From CAIXSC01 sp046349915 (GTDB taxonomy: Bacteria; Planctomycetota; Planctomycetia; Pirellulales; Pirellulaceae): a DNA stretch of 64,000 nt. Below the pieces are notes generated by a model. That model did no database searches, was not told where the DNA came from, and worked only from the letters and a program-made list of their open reading frames with translations. Where the stretch lies: positions 186,001 to 250,000 of the forward strand of contig JAXMBL010000009.1 of assembly GCA_046349915.1 (NCBI GenBank), in the 5' to 3' direction. Shown here in pieces: positions 42,802 to 52,236 of the stretch. A program made the position numbers and the translations under genes. Within the stretch, counting starts at the first letter, position 1; each line of letters begins with the position of its first letter.

Positions 42802-43734
42802 TTAGTCCTTCGGTGCGCGAGCGGCCCAGAAGCGGGCTAGCAACGTGGCGGTCAGCACGCAACCGAAGGTGTAGAGTGCCGTGGGAACGGTCGCGGCAGG
42901 TCGATCATTGAAATAGAGCAAAGCGAGCGACGTCCCCAGCCCGGCGTTCTGCATTCCTACCTCGATCGTCAACGCTCGTCGCATCGATTCTGGCTGCTTG
43001 ATCGCGGTGCCAGCGCTGTAGCCCGCCACGTAGCCCAACAGATTGATAGCCAGCAGCGGAACGATCAGCTCCCAGGAGCCCGCGGCGAGTTGCTGGCGGT
43101 TCAGAGCCACGACGGTAGCGATGATCCAGAGGATCACCAGGTTGGCGACGAGCGGCCCGACGCGGTTCCCGATCTTCTCCCACTTGGGCCAGATACGCAC
43201 GCTGGCGAATCCAACCAAGACCGGCAGCACTACTTGTAGAAGGAGATCGCGGCTGACAGTCAATTTGTCGATCGCGATATCCCGTCCGAGCGTTGCTCCA
43301 AGCGTCAACGGGACAACGATCGGCGAGAGCATGGTGGAGGCGGTTGTCAGACTAACCGAGTAACTCGTATGACCGCGTGAATTCATGGTGATGACGTTCG
43401 AAGCCATCGCGCCGGGCACGCAGCCAACCATGATCATGCCGATCTGATAGTCCTCATTCAGACCGCTCAATCGAGCCACTCCCCAGCCAAGCAGCGGCAT
43501 GGCCGAGTATTGTACGGCGGTTCCAAACAAGACTTGCGGCCAGCGTTCCCGCACCTGACGCACCTCGTCGCGCGGCATCATGACTCCGACTGAGAACATG
43601 GTGAGCGCGATGAGCCACGGGATCAGCGTTTTTCCGCCGACAAACGGGTCGAATGCCTGTCCCATCAGCGACGGCCAAAAGTAGGCCACGCCGCAGATCG
43701 CCAAGAGCCACGCCAACAAGTACCGTTCGAGCAC
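42802..43734 (-). CDS. bile acid:sodium symporter (BASS) family transporter
   Basis: This is a 310-residue polytopic membrane protein with about nine or ten helices. Signatures: LTMFSVGVMM, a conserved GCVPGAMASNVITM crossing segment, TTASTMLSPIVVPL and TIEVGMQNAGLGTSLAL. BASS proteins move organic anions with sodium; the substrate here is unknown. The true start is the GTG at 43734: GAGGAG (complement 43742-43747) lies seven bases upstream, and 310 residues is the usual length. An open frame upstream to 43998 overlaps the previous gene and is not coding. It follows the CPBP gene by 26 bases, so the two probably form an operon. Confidence 0.93.
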   Translation of the reverse strand: MLERYLLAWLLAICGVAYFWPSLMGQAFDPFVGGKTLIPWLIALTMFSVGVMMPRDEVRQVRERWPQVLFGTAVQYSAMPLLGWGVARLSGLNEDYQIGMIMVGCVPGAMASNVITMNSRGHTSYSVSLTTASTMLSPIVVPLTLGATLGRDIAIDKLTVSRDLLLQVVLPVLVGFASVRIWPKWEKIGNRVGPLVANLVILWIIATVVALNRQQLAAGSWELIVPLLAINLLGYVAGYSAGTAIKQPESMRRALTIEVGMQNAGLGTSLALLYFNDRPAATVPTALYTFGCVLTATLLARFWAARAPKD

Positions 43735-43760
43735 TGGCCTACTCCTCAAGCCATAGCGGG

Positions 43761-44873
43761 TTAGGTTTGCGAAAGCTGTCGAGGATTGGGGCGTCCCGCG
43801 AGAGCCAATAGAGGCAGGCTGATCATCAGACTGGCAAAGGCGACGAAGACGGCGAAAGCCAGCGAAGGGGGGACGACAGGCGGTGTGCTGCCCCGATCCA
43901 CCCCGCGAGCCAACAATAGCGCAAGACCATTGTTTGTCATATGCCCCAGGATCGCGGGCCCCAGGCTGTCGGCCTTCCAGGAAACGATGCCGAGCCAAAT
44001 CCCGAGTGGGATCACGGTGAGTGCGTGAAAGGGATCAATATGAGCGATGCCAAACATGACAGCGCTCAACAAGATTGCGATTCTCGCCGGCCAAGCTCGC
44101 AGCAAACGACTCTGCAAGTAGCCCCGATAAAGCAGTTCTTCCGCCAATCCAGGGAGCGCTGCGACGAGTAAGAAGAGCATGGGTAGGAGGCGCGAGTCAT
44201 ATTCGCGCAGCATGCGTTCGAGTTCTCGCGCATGATCGCTCGGCTCCGACACCCAGGCGCCCAACACAATCGAAGTGGCAAAGCCAATGGCAGGAGTCGC
44301 CATGGCCAGAATCGGCCAAGTCCAAACAGGCATGCGTCCGCGCACCAGCCGCAATCGCTGCCGCAACCCCTCGGGCGACAACAGGGCAGCACCCACGGCC
44401 AGCCCCAAGAAGACGACTTGCCCGGGAATGACCATCGCGGCCAACCCGCCCGGCGTCATCGACAACTCATCGGCCCGTCGAGTGAACTCGGCTCGGTTCA
44501 GCAGCGCCGATTCTCCCCCTTTTACTCCGATCACGATGATTGCCGCGACTCCCGAGATCGCGAGTCCCAGAGGGAGAGCCAGCGCCCCAACAAGCAACGC
44601 CGACCAAACTCGCGGCGATGGCGGTCGGCAAATCGCGGCCGCAAACCCGCCGCTCCAGGGACCGTCCGCGGCGGTCGGTTGGCTCGCAGAAACTTGCACA
44701 ATCGGCGGCGCCTCGGCCTCGGGCGATTCGGCCTCGGGCGATTGCTCGGCCGCAATGGCCTTGCTGGCAAGGGATGCTTCCACATCGCCGGTGACTGGCG
44801 AGTTGCTTCTCGCTGGCGAGTCGCTCTCTCTCGACGGCTCGGCGGGCTCGGTCGAGTTGAACGGGTCGTTCAT
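43761..44873 (-). CDS. CPBP family intramembrane glutamic endopeptidase
   Basis: This 370-residue membrane protein begins with an ~85-residue Ser/Glu/Ala-rich cytoplasmic tail, then about seven helices. The Abi/CAAX protease motifs are complete: EELLYRG (Glu245-Glu246-Arg250), GIAHIDPFH (His278) and GHMTNN (His311, Asn314). The family cleaves membrane proteins or prenylated-like substrates and can serve in bacteriocin immunity. The ATG at 44873 fits; an extension to 44981 is unlikely. Co-transcribed with the BASS transporter. Confidence 0.93.
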   Translation of the reverse strand: MNDPFNSTEPAEPSRESDSPARSNSPVTGDVEASLASKAIAAEQSPEAESPEAEAPPIVQVSASQPTAADGPWSGGFAAAICRPPSPRVWSALLVGALALPLGLAISGVAAIIVIGVKGGESALLNRAEFTRRADELSMTPGGLAAMVIPGQVVFLGLAVGAALLSPEGLRQRLRLVRGRMPVWTWPILAMATPAIGFATSIVLGAWVSEPSDHARELERMLREYDSRLLPMLFLLVAALPGLAEELLYRGYLQSRLLRAWPARIAILLSAVMFGIAHIDPFHALTVIPLGIWLGIVSWKADSLGPAILGHMTNNGLALLLARGVDRGSTPPVVPPSLAFAVFVAFASLMISLPLLALAGRPNPRQLSQT

Positions 44874-44991
44874 GGCGAATCTGCTAAGACCGTGGGGGAA
44901 AACGAGGAGAAGCGAGCCACGAACCATCGAGCAAACGGGCTGACCAACGAGGAGTGTGACAAGGTATACGGCCGCCGTCACAAACTCAAAA

Positions 44992-46437
44992 TCAGGCGAT
45001 TAGCTCGGATATGACTTTACCGTGGATATCGGTCAGTCGATAGTCCCGCCCGGCGTAACGATAGGTCAATCGTTCGTGGTCGAACCCGAGCAAATGAAGC
45101 ATCGTGGCGTGTAAATCATGGACATGGACCGGTTTGTCGACCGCGCGAAACCCGAATTCGTCGGTCGCTCCATGGGCATAACCACCCCGCGAGCCTCCGC
45201 CCGCCAACCAACAGGTAAAGCCATAATGGTTGTGATCTCGACCATTCAATTGCGGCAGCTCCGCGACCGGAGTCCGTCCAAATTCGCCTCCCCATAGAAC
45301 CAGAGTCGAATCGAACAGCCCGCGAGCCTTCAAGTCGGTCAGAAACGCGGCAATCGGCTGATCCCACTGTTGAGACAAATCTCGATGCTGTTTCTCGAGA
45401 TCGCTATGGTTGTCCCAAGGCTGTCCCGCACCACTCCAGACTTGCACAAATCGGACGCCTCGTTCCAACAACCTGCGAGTGATCAGCAATTGACGGCCAT
45501 GCGTACCCGTGCCATAAGCGTCGCGGACCCATTGCGGCTCGCGAGCCAAGTCAAACGCCTCGGCCGCCTCGCTCTGCATGCGGTACGCCAGCTCGAAGGT
45601 CTGCAAGCGAGCTTCCAGCGGCGCGGCTTGTGAGCGTCGCCGCAGATGTTCTTCGTTCAATTGCTTGACCAGATCAAGCTGCTGACGCTGCTCGTCAATC
45701 GTCAACTGCGAATTACGGATGTTCGCGATCAACTTGTTCACGTCCGAATGCTGCGTGTCGAGATAAGTCCCCTGGTACGCTCCCGGCAAGAAAGAGGAAC
45801 GCCAGTTTTGAGTCGACACAATGGGATAGCCGCCCGGACACATCGCGATGAAACCGGGGAGATTCTGGTTCTCGCTTCCCAAGCCGTAGGTCACCCACGA
45901 TCCCATGCTGGGGCGCGACTGTCGTCCTTCGCCGCAGTTCATCAGCATCAACGAAGGCTCGTGATTCGGCACGTCGGCGACCATCGACCGAATGACACAC
46001 AACTGATCCGCATGTTCGGCGACTCGTGGAAACAACTCGCTGATGTCCAGTCCCGACTGCCCCCGTTTCTCAAACTTGAAAGGCGAGCGCATCGCCGCGC
46101 CAGTCTTGCGTTCCGTTCGCAGATTCTGCGTGGGCAACGGCTTGCCGTGATACTGATCCAACAGCGGCTTGGGATCAAACGTGTCGACCTGCGACGGTCC
46201 TCCGTTCATGAACAAATGCACCACTCGCTCGGCTCGCGGCGCGAAATGGGGCTGCTTGGGGGCCAGCGGCAACGGCGGGCTGTTGCGGGACGCACTTTCG
46301 TCCGCAATCAAAGTCCCTTCGTCTGCCAGAAGACCGGCCGCCGCCATCAGGCCCATTCCCATGCCACAGCGTTTCAACATTTCTCGACGTTCCAGCCCCT
46401 CGGGCGGGCGCGAAACGCGTACTTCGTGGCGATGCAT
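44992..46437 (-). CDS. DUF1501 domain-containing protein (twin-arginine leader)
   Basis: This 481-residue exported protein has a Tat-like signal (LERREMLKRCGMGMGLMAAA). The body matches DUF1501, which has a sulfatase/alkaline-phosphatase-like fold: VVHLFMNGGPSQVDTFDPKP, WVTYGLGSENQNLPGFI, VLWGGEFGRTP and GRDHNHYGFTCWLAGGG. In planctomycetes these genes follow a PSCyt/PSD1 gene, as here. The ATG at 46437 is preferred over a TTG three codons upstream. Possible roles include handling of sulfated polysaccharides, but activity has not been established for this family. Confidence 0.95.
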   Translation of the reverse strand: MHRHEVRVSRPPEGLERREMLKRCGMGMGLMAAAGLLADEGTLIADESASRNSPPLPLAPKQPHFAPRAERVVHLFMNGGPSQVDTFDPKPLLDQYHGKPLPTQNLRTERKTGAAMRSPFKFEKRGQSGLDISELFPRVAEHADQLCVIRSMVADVPNHEPSLMLMNCGEGRQSRPSMGSWVTYGLGSENQNLPGFIAMCPGGYPIVSTQNWRSSFLPGAYQGTYLDTQHSDVNKLIANIRNSQLTIDEQRQQLDLVKQLNEEHLRRRSQAAPLEARLQTFELAYRMQSEAAEAFDLAREPQWVRDAYGTGTHGRQLLITRRLLERGVRFVQVWSGAGQPWDNHSDLEKQHRDLSQQWDQPIAAFLTDLKARGLFDSTLVLWGGEFGRTPVAELPQLNGRDHNHYGFTCWLAGGGSRGGYAHGATDEFGFRAVDKPVHVHDLHATMLHLLGFDHERLTYRYAGRDYRLTDIHGKVISELIA

Positions 46438-46471
46438 CCTATTCAACTCCGCTCTTTGCTAGACCCCAAGT

Positions 46472-46667
46472 ACGACAGACTGGAAGTCCGTCGATCTGCT
46501 GTACGACGGACTTCTAGTCCGTCGCTCTGTTGTACGACGGACTTCTAGTCCGTCGATCTGCCACGGCCTCGCGGCCTGCCGTACTACCCATTCGGTGCGG
46601 CACGGTTCGACGGACTAGAAGTCCGTCGTACAAGTACCTACCGCTTCGACGGACTGGAAGTCCGTCG
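46472..46667. repeat. five CGACGGACT-N3-AGTCCGTCG palindromes
   Basis: Copies start at 46472 (one mismatch), 46502, 46533, 46608 and 46647, in both orientations as judged by the central GGA/AGA versus TCT. They fill the 257-base gap between the PSD1 gene and the DUF1501 gene, so if the two genes share a transcript it would contain all five hairpins. Confidence 0.88.
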
Positions 46668-46694
46668 TACATCATCCCCAACCGTGACCAAGCT

Positions 46695-49616
46695 CTAATC
46701 AATAAAAACAAACTCGTTAGCCATCACCAATGCATGCGTCAACCGTTGCCAAGCCACTGCATTGGGTTGAGCACCCAGGAACGATTGCACTCGCTCCAAT
46801 TCGGTCGGCGAAGGCTCACGGGCATACAAGATTCCAAACAATGCGCGAATTCGCGCCGCGGAATCACTTCCAGCAACAGACGCCAGCTCCGGCCGAGCTG
46901 CAATGCGACGAGCAATCTCGGCGACGAATCCGTTATTCATCAGGTACAACGATTGCGGCGCCACGGTCGTCTGGTCGCGTTGCGGATTGCTTTGAGCGGG
47001 ATTGGGAAAATCGAACGTGGTCAGCAAGGTCGGCACATCCAACCGATCGATGTGACCATAGAGCGTGCGGCGCGGAACCACTGAGTCGCTCAACAATTTG
47101 ATCGACGGACCGCCCACGCGAGCATCGAGGCTTTGAGCGACTTCCAGCATCGAATCGCGGAAGGTTTCAAAGTCGAGTCGCCGGGGGTTCATCCGCCACC
47201 ACTTGCGATTATCTGGATCGATGTTCATCGCCTCTGCCCGATCAACACTCGCCTGTCGATAAGTCGCGGAAGTCACCAGTCGTCGATGGAGTTGTTTCAG
47301 GGACCAACCGTCGCGAACAAAGTCGGTCGCCAAACGATCCAACAACTCGGGGTGCGTTGGCGGATCGCCTCGCAGACCAAAATCACCCGGAGTGCGCACG
47401 ATGGCCGCGTTAAAGTGATGAAGCCAGAGACGATTCACCAGCACGCGAGCAGTCAGCGGGTTGGCGGGACTCGTGATCTCGCGAGCCAACTCCAGGCGGC
47501 CGCTCCCTTGCTGAAAGGGCCGGCGTTGAGGATTCAGCGCGGCCAGGAATTGACGCGGCGCCGGGTCCCCGAGACGATTGGGATTGCCTCGCAAGAAGAC
47601 GCGAGCGTCGTAGGGCTGCGGCGAGTCGAACAGTACGAGGGCTCGCGAAGGCGCGCCAGCCCCTGTCTTCATATGGGTTTCGACTTCCTTTAGCAGCTTC
47701 TGATATTCTCCCTGCGATGCTCGATCTGGCAAAAGCGTGAGAAAGCCCCATCCCAGCAGGACGGGAACATCGGGCGGCGCCTCAGGACCATACAGCGCCG
47801 CGCGAATCTGCTCGGCGGCCACATCCTCCATTGCAACAGGAGCGGGCTGCTTCGCCGCCGAAGCCGCCGCCAGCGACTCGCGCCATTGTTTATCCACCGC
47901 CAGCAGAATCTCCGCATAGGCGGCCGCTACCTCGTTCATCGACTTCGGTTGGAACGTTTGGAATCGCTCACGAACTCGCGGATTCAGCGGTGGAGCCGTA
48001 GGTTCGTCCACCAAGGCTTGCTGTAACGCCTCGGCCGCTCGCTCCGAAAAACTCGCCTCGGGCACCGCCGCCAATCTCGACCACACTCGCCATACCGGAT
48101 GCGACTGCCGACTCACCTTCTCCAAGAACACTCGCCACCGCAATGTCATGGTCGGATTAAGATCGTTGGGATCGGCGATCAGCATGAAGTCGTCGGTTGC
48201 GGGTTGATTGCGACTCGCATAAGCCGCCGCGAGATACTCGGCAACTCGAGTGCGAGCGCCATTGACTAAGTCCTGATGCTTGCGAGCGACGAAGGCTTGG
48301 AGAGCGCTTTCACGTCGCTGAAGTTCCGCGAGGAACTTGCGGTAATCGTCCGTATCGGGCGGGGGCGAATCGAGCGGAGGCACACCGGGCTCTTCACAAC
48401 TGCGGAACACTCCATAGAGCCCGTAGTATTCCGTTTGCGGAACGGGATCGTATTTGTGGTCGTGACATCGTGCGCAGGTAACGGTGAGGCCCAACAGGCC
48501 GCGAGTGACGACATCGATGCGATCATCAATGATGTCGTGTGAATTCCCCATGAAGTGCGGTCCCAGCGTGAGGAAACCGAGTGCTCGCAGGGGTCGAGGG
48601 TCGCCCGCCAGTTCGAGTCGATCGGCCGCTAACTGTTCGGTAACGAACCGATCGTATGGCAAGTCTCGATTGAGCGACTCGATCACGTAGTCGCGATATG
48701 TGTGCGCCCAAGTAAAATCCTTGTCCTCGAAGAAGACGTATCCCTTGGTGTCGGCGTAGCGAGCGATATCGAGCCAGTGGCGCGCCCAGCGTTCTCCATG
48801 CCGCGGAGACGCGAGCCAACGATCGACCCAGCGTTCGAACGCGTCGGGCGAATAGTCCGCCGCAAACTCTTCGACTTCCTCCCATCGCGGCGGCAAACCC
48901 AACAGATCGAGCGACAAACGGCGGAATAGCTCGCCTCGCGATGCCGTGGGCGAGGGAGTTAATCCGGCGGCGACCTGAGGGGCGAGGATGAAGAGATCCA
49001 ACGGATCGCGAGCCCAATCACGCAGCGAGGGCGGCGAGTCGGCGGGCAAGGAGGGAGGAGCCACATCCTTCATCGGCTGAAACGACCAATGCGTACGAGC
49101 GGCCTCGGCGAGCGTCATCGTCGCGGGATTAGGCGACTCAGCGGGCCACGGCAAACCAGCTCGAACCCAGGCATCAATCGCTTCGATCGCATCGTTGGGC
49201 AGGGAGCGATCAGGCGGCATCTTGACGTCGCCCATGCGCCGCACGGCGGACACGAGCAGACTTTGATCGGGCGCACCCGCTTTGACGATGACGCCGCTGT
49301 CCGACCCGCGCAAGACGGCCGCGCGATGATCAAGCCTCAGGCCCGCCTCTTGCTTCTTCGCGCCGTGACACTCCCAGCAGTGTTCCGCGAACACCGGTCG
49401 CACTCGCTCTTCAAAAAACCGCAGTTGCTCGGCGGTGAATGTCGGCGGCGTTTCGTCGGCGACCGCGGAAGCGGTCAACAGCAGACTCACGATGACGCAG
49501 ATAAGCACGCTCAGGCCTGCCAACCGGCCAGGGATGGATGAGCAACGGGGCGAAACATCGAGTGAGTCCGCAACGGCGTGCGGCAAGACCCGACAAGCAG
49601 GGCGGGTATCGAACAT
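46695..49616 (-). CDS. PSCyt1/DUF1549/DUF1553 (PSD1) domain protein
   Basis: This is a 973-residue exported planctomycete cytochrome-type protein. After a signal segment (LSVLICVIVSLLLTASAVAD) comes PSCyt1, with one c-type heme site (HCWECHG) and the distal MPPDRSL loop. DUF1549 follows (PLDLFILAPQVAAGLTPSP, RWARHWLDIARYADTKGY) with a second heme-like site, TCARCHDHK. The C-terminal third is DUF1553 (LTARVLVNRLWLHHF, FGLRGDPPTHPELLDRLA, YRQASVDRAEAMNIDP). It is thought to work in the periplasm with DUF1501 partners. The ATG at 49616 is preferred; a start at 49715 would add a poorly supported 33 residues. Confidence 0.95.
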   Translation of the reverse strand: MFDTRPACRVLPHAVADSLDVSPRCSSIPGRLAGLSVLICVIVSLLLTASAVADETPPTFTAEQLRFFEERVRPVFAEHCWECHGAKKQEAGLRLDHRAAVLRGSDSGVIVKAGAPDQSLLVSAVRRMGDVKMPPDRSLPNDAIEAIDAWVRAGLPWPAESPNPATMTLAEAARTHWSFQPMKDVAPPSLPADSPPSLRDWARDPLDLFILAPQVAAGLTPSPTASRGELFRRLSLDLLGLPPRWEEVEEFAADYSPDAFERWVDRWLASPRHGERWARHWLDIARYADTKGYVFFEDKDFTWAHTYRDYVIESLNRDLPYDRFVTEQLAADRLELAGDPRPLRALGFLTLGPHFMGNSHDIIDDRIDVVTRGLLGLTVTCARCHDHKYDPVPQTEYYGLYGVFRSCEEPGVPPLDSPPPDTDDYRKFLAELQRRESALQAFVARKHQDLVNGARTRVAEYLAAAYASRNQPATDDFMLIADPNDLNPTMTLRWRVFLEKVSRQSHPVWRVWSRLAAVPEASFSERAAEALQQALVDEPTAPPLNPRVRERFQTFQPKSMNEVAAAYAEILLAVDKQWRESLAAASAAKQPAPVAMEDVAAEQIRAALYGPEAPPDVPVLLGWGFLTLLPDRASQGEYQKLLKEVETHMKTGAGAPSRALVLFDSPQPYDARVFLRGNPNRLGDPAPRQFLAALNPQRRPFQQGSGRLELAREITSPANPLTARVLVNRLWLHHFNAAIVRTPGDFGLRGDPPTHPELLDRLATDFVRDGWSLKQLHRRLVTSATYRQASVDRAEAMNIDPDNRKWWRMNPRRLDFETFRDSMLEVAQSLDARVGGPSIKLLSDSVVPRRTLYGHIDRLDVPTLLTTFDFPNPAQSNPQRDQTTVAPQSLYLMNNGFVAEIARRIAARPELASVAGSDSAARIRALFGILYAREPSPTELERVQSFLGAQPNAVAWQRLTHALVMANEFVFID

Positions 49617-49718
49617 GGCGGTCCGCGATCCAGGGTGGGGTGGGTGGAGGACCACGCACGGGTGCGCCACGTCCTCCCACTTGGCATTCTCCCCTGGAGA
49701 GCGTGAAGGCGTCAAGGT

Positions 49719-50567
49719 TCAGGCGTCGAGCCCCAACAGAGGGAGACTGTCACGAGCGATCAACGCTTCGATCTCCTCCATCCGCAGTCGAGGGATGCCG
49801 GTTCCCGCTACTATGTCGTTCATTTTCCTTAGGTCGCGAATGGTGGCGTTCACGGTCGTGAAGGGATAGTCCGAGCCAAACAGTAGTTTCCGCCAAACCC
49901 CATATTCTTGCACCAGCGAGAGGCTCTGGAAGAACTGCCACGGGCGATAGTGCAGCGCGCTGATGTCGGCATAGACATGCGGATGTTTGCGAATGGTCAC
50001 GATGCATTCGCCCTCATACGGATGTCCGAGGTGAGCCATGATGATGCGTACTTCGGGGAATCGCATGGCGACGTTGTCGATCCAACGGGGCAGAGTGCAT
50101 TCGAGCGGCGCTTGGGAAATGAACGTGGTGCCGGTATGGAGCAACACAGGCAAGCGGTGCTTTGTCGCGTATTGCCAAAGGGGATCGAGCAGCGAGTCGT
50201 CGGGTCGAAAGCCCGCGTACATCGGCATCAGCTTGATCCCGCGCAGCCTCAGCTCCTGATGACCAAAGCGTAATTCGTCTTCCCAGCCAGCCACTGTGGG
50301 ATCAATCGACAAGAAACCCAGCAGCGTATCGGGGTGTCGGGCGACATAGTCGGCCACATACTGGTCTTCGACCCAAAGACCCGAGAGTCTCGCCTTGCCG
50401 CCGAAGACAATCGTACGAGTGTCGTGGGCGGCCGCGGCCCGATAGTCGTCGTAACGAACCGTCAAATCAACTTCCGTCCCCGCGCGTGCTCGCCGCGCTT
50501 GCTCGCGAAAGTTGTCGTCGAAGTGCCGGGGATACTCCCACGCATGGCTATGGACATCAATGATCAT
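49719..50567 (-). CDS. amidohydrolase-family (metal-dependent TIM-barrel) hydrolase
   Basis: This 282-residue cytosolic enzyme is of the amidohydrolase-2/ACMSD-like type. Metal motifs: IIDVHSHAW (HxH at the N-terminus), LPVLLHTGTT, IIMAHLGHPYEGE and LLFGSDYPF with the catalytic Asp. Family members decarboxylate or hydrolyse ring compounds and lactones. The ATG at 50567 begins right at the first beta strand; a GTG at 50582 would add five residues. No Shine-Dalgarno is evident at either. Its 3' end lies about 100 bases from the PSD1 start, so they could be one unit. Confidence 0.9.
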   Translation of the reverse strand: MIIDVHSHAWEYPRHFDDNFREQARRARAGTEVDLTVRYDDYRAAAAHDTRTIVFGGKARLSGLWVEDQYVADYVARHPDTLLGFLSIDPTVAGWEDELRFGHQELRLRGIKLMPMYAGFRPDDSLLDPLWQYATKHRLPVLLHTGTTFISQAPLECTLPRWIDNVAMRFPEVRIIMAHLGHPYEGECIVTIRKHPHVYADISALHYRPWQFFQSLSLVQEYGVWRKLLFGSDYPFTTVNATIRDLRKMNDIVAGTGIPRLRMEEIEALIARDSLPLLGLDA

Positions 50568-50590
50568 GTAGGGTTCTGCCACGGAAAGTT

Positions 50591-50644
50591 GTAGCCATCT
50601 CGCTTCGCGAGATGATCAGCGGCGCCGCGTAAAAGCGCCGCCTT
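50591..50644 (+). repeat. REP-like palindrome with adjoining GC hairpin
   Basis: GTAGCCATCTCGCTTCGCGA...GATGATCAGC at 50591-50620 equals the copy at 42609. It is followed by GCGGCGC...GCGCCGC around an AAAA-containing loop. It lies in the divergent gap between the amidohydrolase and the PQQ-propeller gene. Confidence 0.8.
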
Positions 50645-50844
50645 CAGTATTAGCCGCGGAACGACACGAAAGGGCACGGAAACGGAGTGTGTAGGGGTTT
50701 GCGTGGGCAAAGGATTGGTCGGGAAAATAGGTGGCGGGTTTCAGTCTAGTGGATCTGCTTGGGGAAATCCGCAGGTGGTTCTCTCTGGTTGGGGAAAGCG
50801 TTACCATGGCGGCGAATTCCATAAGTTCTGAGGAGGAAGAATCG

Positions 50845-52173
50845 ATGATGCGTTTCGTCGTGCGGCAAATGGGTTGGACAGCCACGCTGGTCGTCGCGTT
50901 GTGGGGCGGGCAATCGCGGGGAGAAAACTGGCCGCAATTTCGCGGTCCCCAGTTCAATGGCTCCACCTCCGAGAAAAAGCTGCCTTCCAAGTGGACTCGG
51001 ACCGAAGGAATCAAATGGGTCGCCGACATGCCAGGGGCCGCGGCCGCGACGCCCGTGGTCTGGGGTGACAAGGTGTTTGTGTCGAGCACCGATGCTGAAG
51101 CCAAAACCTTGATCGCACTCTGCTTGGATCGAACCAGCGGCAAAACTCTATGGCGGCACAAAATTGCGGAAGGACTTAGCCAAGATTCGCGCAGCAATTA
51201 CGCTTCGCCATCGCCTGCGACCGATGGCGAGCGAGTGGTGTTCTTCTACGGAAGCGGCGAGTTGTCGGCGTTCGACGTCGATGGCAAGCCCGCGTGGGCT
51301 CGCAATATTCAAAAGGAATACGGCGAGTTTGCGTTTCAATGGACCTTCAGCACCAGTCCCCTGCTCTACCAAGGCAAGCTGTACCTGCAAGTGCTGCAAC
51401 GCAACGAGCCCGCTCGAGGACGAGGCGCGAAGGACGGGAAGAGTGAGTCGTATTTGCTGGCGATCGACTCGGCCACAGGCAAGGAACTTTGGCGGCATGT
51501 CCGCCCCAGCCAAGCGGTAGCCGAATCGTTGGAGGCATTTAGCACGCCAATTCCCTTGGAACACCAAGGGCGAGCGGAGATCGTGATCGTTGGCGGCGAC
51601 GATATCTCGGGCCACGATCCCTCGACCGGCAAAGAACTTTGGCGCTGGGGCACCTGGAATCCCACTCGCATCGGCCACTGGCGCCTGGTGCCGTCGCCCG
51701 TCGTGGGCGGAGGCGTAGTACTCGCCTGCGCTCCCAAGGGCGACCCAATTTACGCCGTCAAGGTTGGCGGTAGCGGGCAACTGTCGGACGATGCGTTGGC
51801 TTGGGTGAGTCGCGATGACAAGTCGCTGACGACCGATGTGCCAACGCCGGCGTTCGCCGATGGCGACTTCTTCATTCTTAGCGACGTGCGGAAGACGCTC
51901 AGCCGAGTCGACCCAGCTACGGGCAAAGCGAAATGGCAGTTCAAAACGCCAGGACTCGCCAAGTATGAGGCCTCGCCTTTGGTGGCCGATGGCAAAGTGT
52001 ATTTGATCAACTTCGTGGGCGATGTCGTGGTGGTTGATGCTGCCACCGGCGAACAGATCAGCTTGATCTCGATGGACGAGCCGGCGGACGACGCCGTACG
52101 CTCCAGCATCATCGCTTCGAACGGTCAGTTGTTCATTCGCGTGAATCGCAAACTCTATTGCGTGGGTGGTTAG
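50845..52173 (+). CDS. secreted PQQ-like beta-propeller protein
   Basis: This 442-residue protein has a signal peptide (1-26) and the opening NWPQFRGPQFNGSTSEKKLP typical of planctomycete PQQ-like propellers. Blades are marked by CLDRTSGKTLWRHKI, AIDSATGKELWRHVRP, GHDPSTGKELWRWGTW, RVDPATGKAKWQFKTP and VVDAATGEQISLIS. No obvious metal/PQQ catalytic pair was found, so a binding or scaffold role is possible. AGGAGGAA at 50831-50838 supports the ATG at 50845. It may be co-transcribed with the nitroreductase 63 bases downstream. Confidence 0.9.
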   Translation: MMRFVVRQMGWTATLVVALWGGQSRGENWPQFRGPQFNGSTSEKKLPSKWTRTEGIKWVADMPGAAAATPVVWGDKVFVSSTDAEAKTLIALCLDRTSGKTLWRHKIAEGLSQDSRSNYASPSPATDGERVVFFYGSGELSAFDVDGKPAWARNIQKEYGEFAFQWTFSTSPLLYQGKLYLQVLQRNEPARGRGAKDGKSESYLLAIDSATGKELWRHVRPSQAVAESLEAFSTPIPLEHQGRAEIVIVGGDDISGHDPSTGKELWRWGTWNPTRIGHWRLVPSPVVGGGVVLACAPKGDPIYAVKVGGSGQLSDDALAWVSRDDKSLTTDVPTPAFADGDFFILSDVRKTLSRVDPATGKAKWQFKTPGLAKYEASPLVADGKVYLINFVGDVVVVDAATGEQISLISMDEPADDAVRSSIIASNGQLFIRVNRKLYCVGG

Positions 52174-52236
52174 ATTCGAGTGAATGGCCCGACGGGTTGT
52201 TCACTGGTTGGATGACAGGCTTGGTGGAGAATAACG

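Noticed and set aside
42802..43998. 398-aa version of the BASS transporter
   Set aside because: The extra N-terminal 88 residues overlap the CPBP gene in another frame and look random; a GTG at 43734 has a strong ribosome site and gives the usual family length.
44232..45014. Plus-strand ORFs (222-260 aa) opposite the CPBP protease
   Set aside because: They mirror a gene with complete EExxxR, H and HxxxN motifs on the minus strand.
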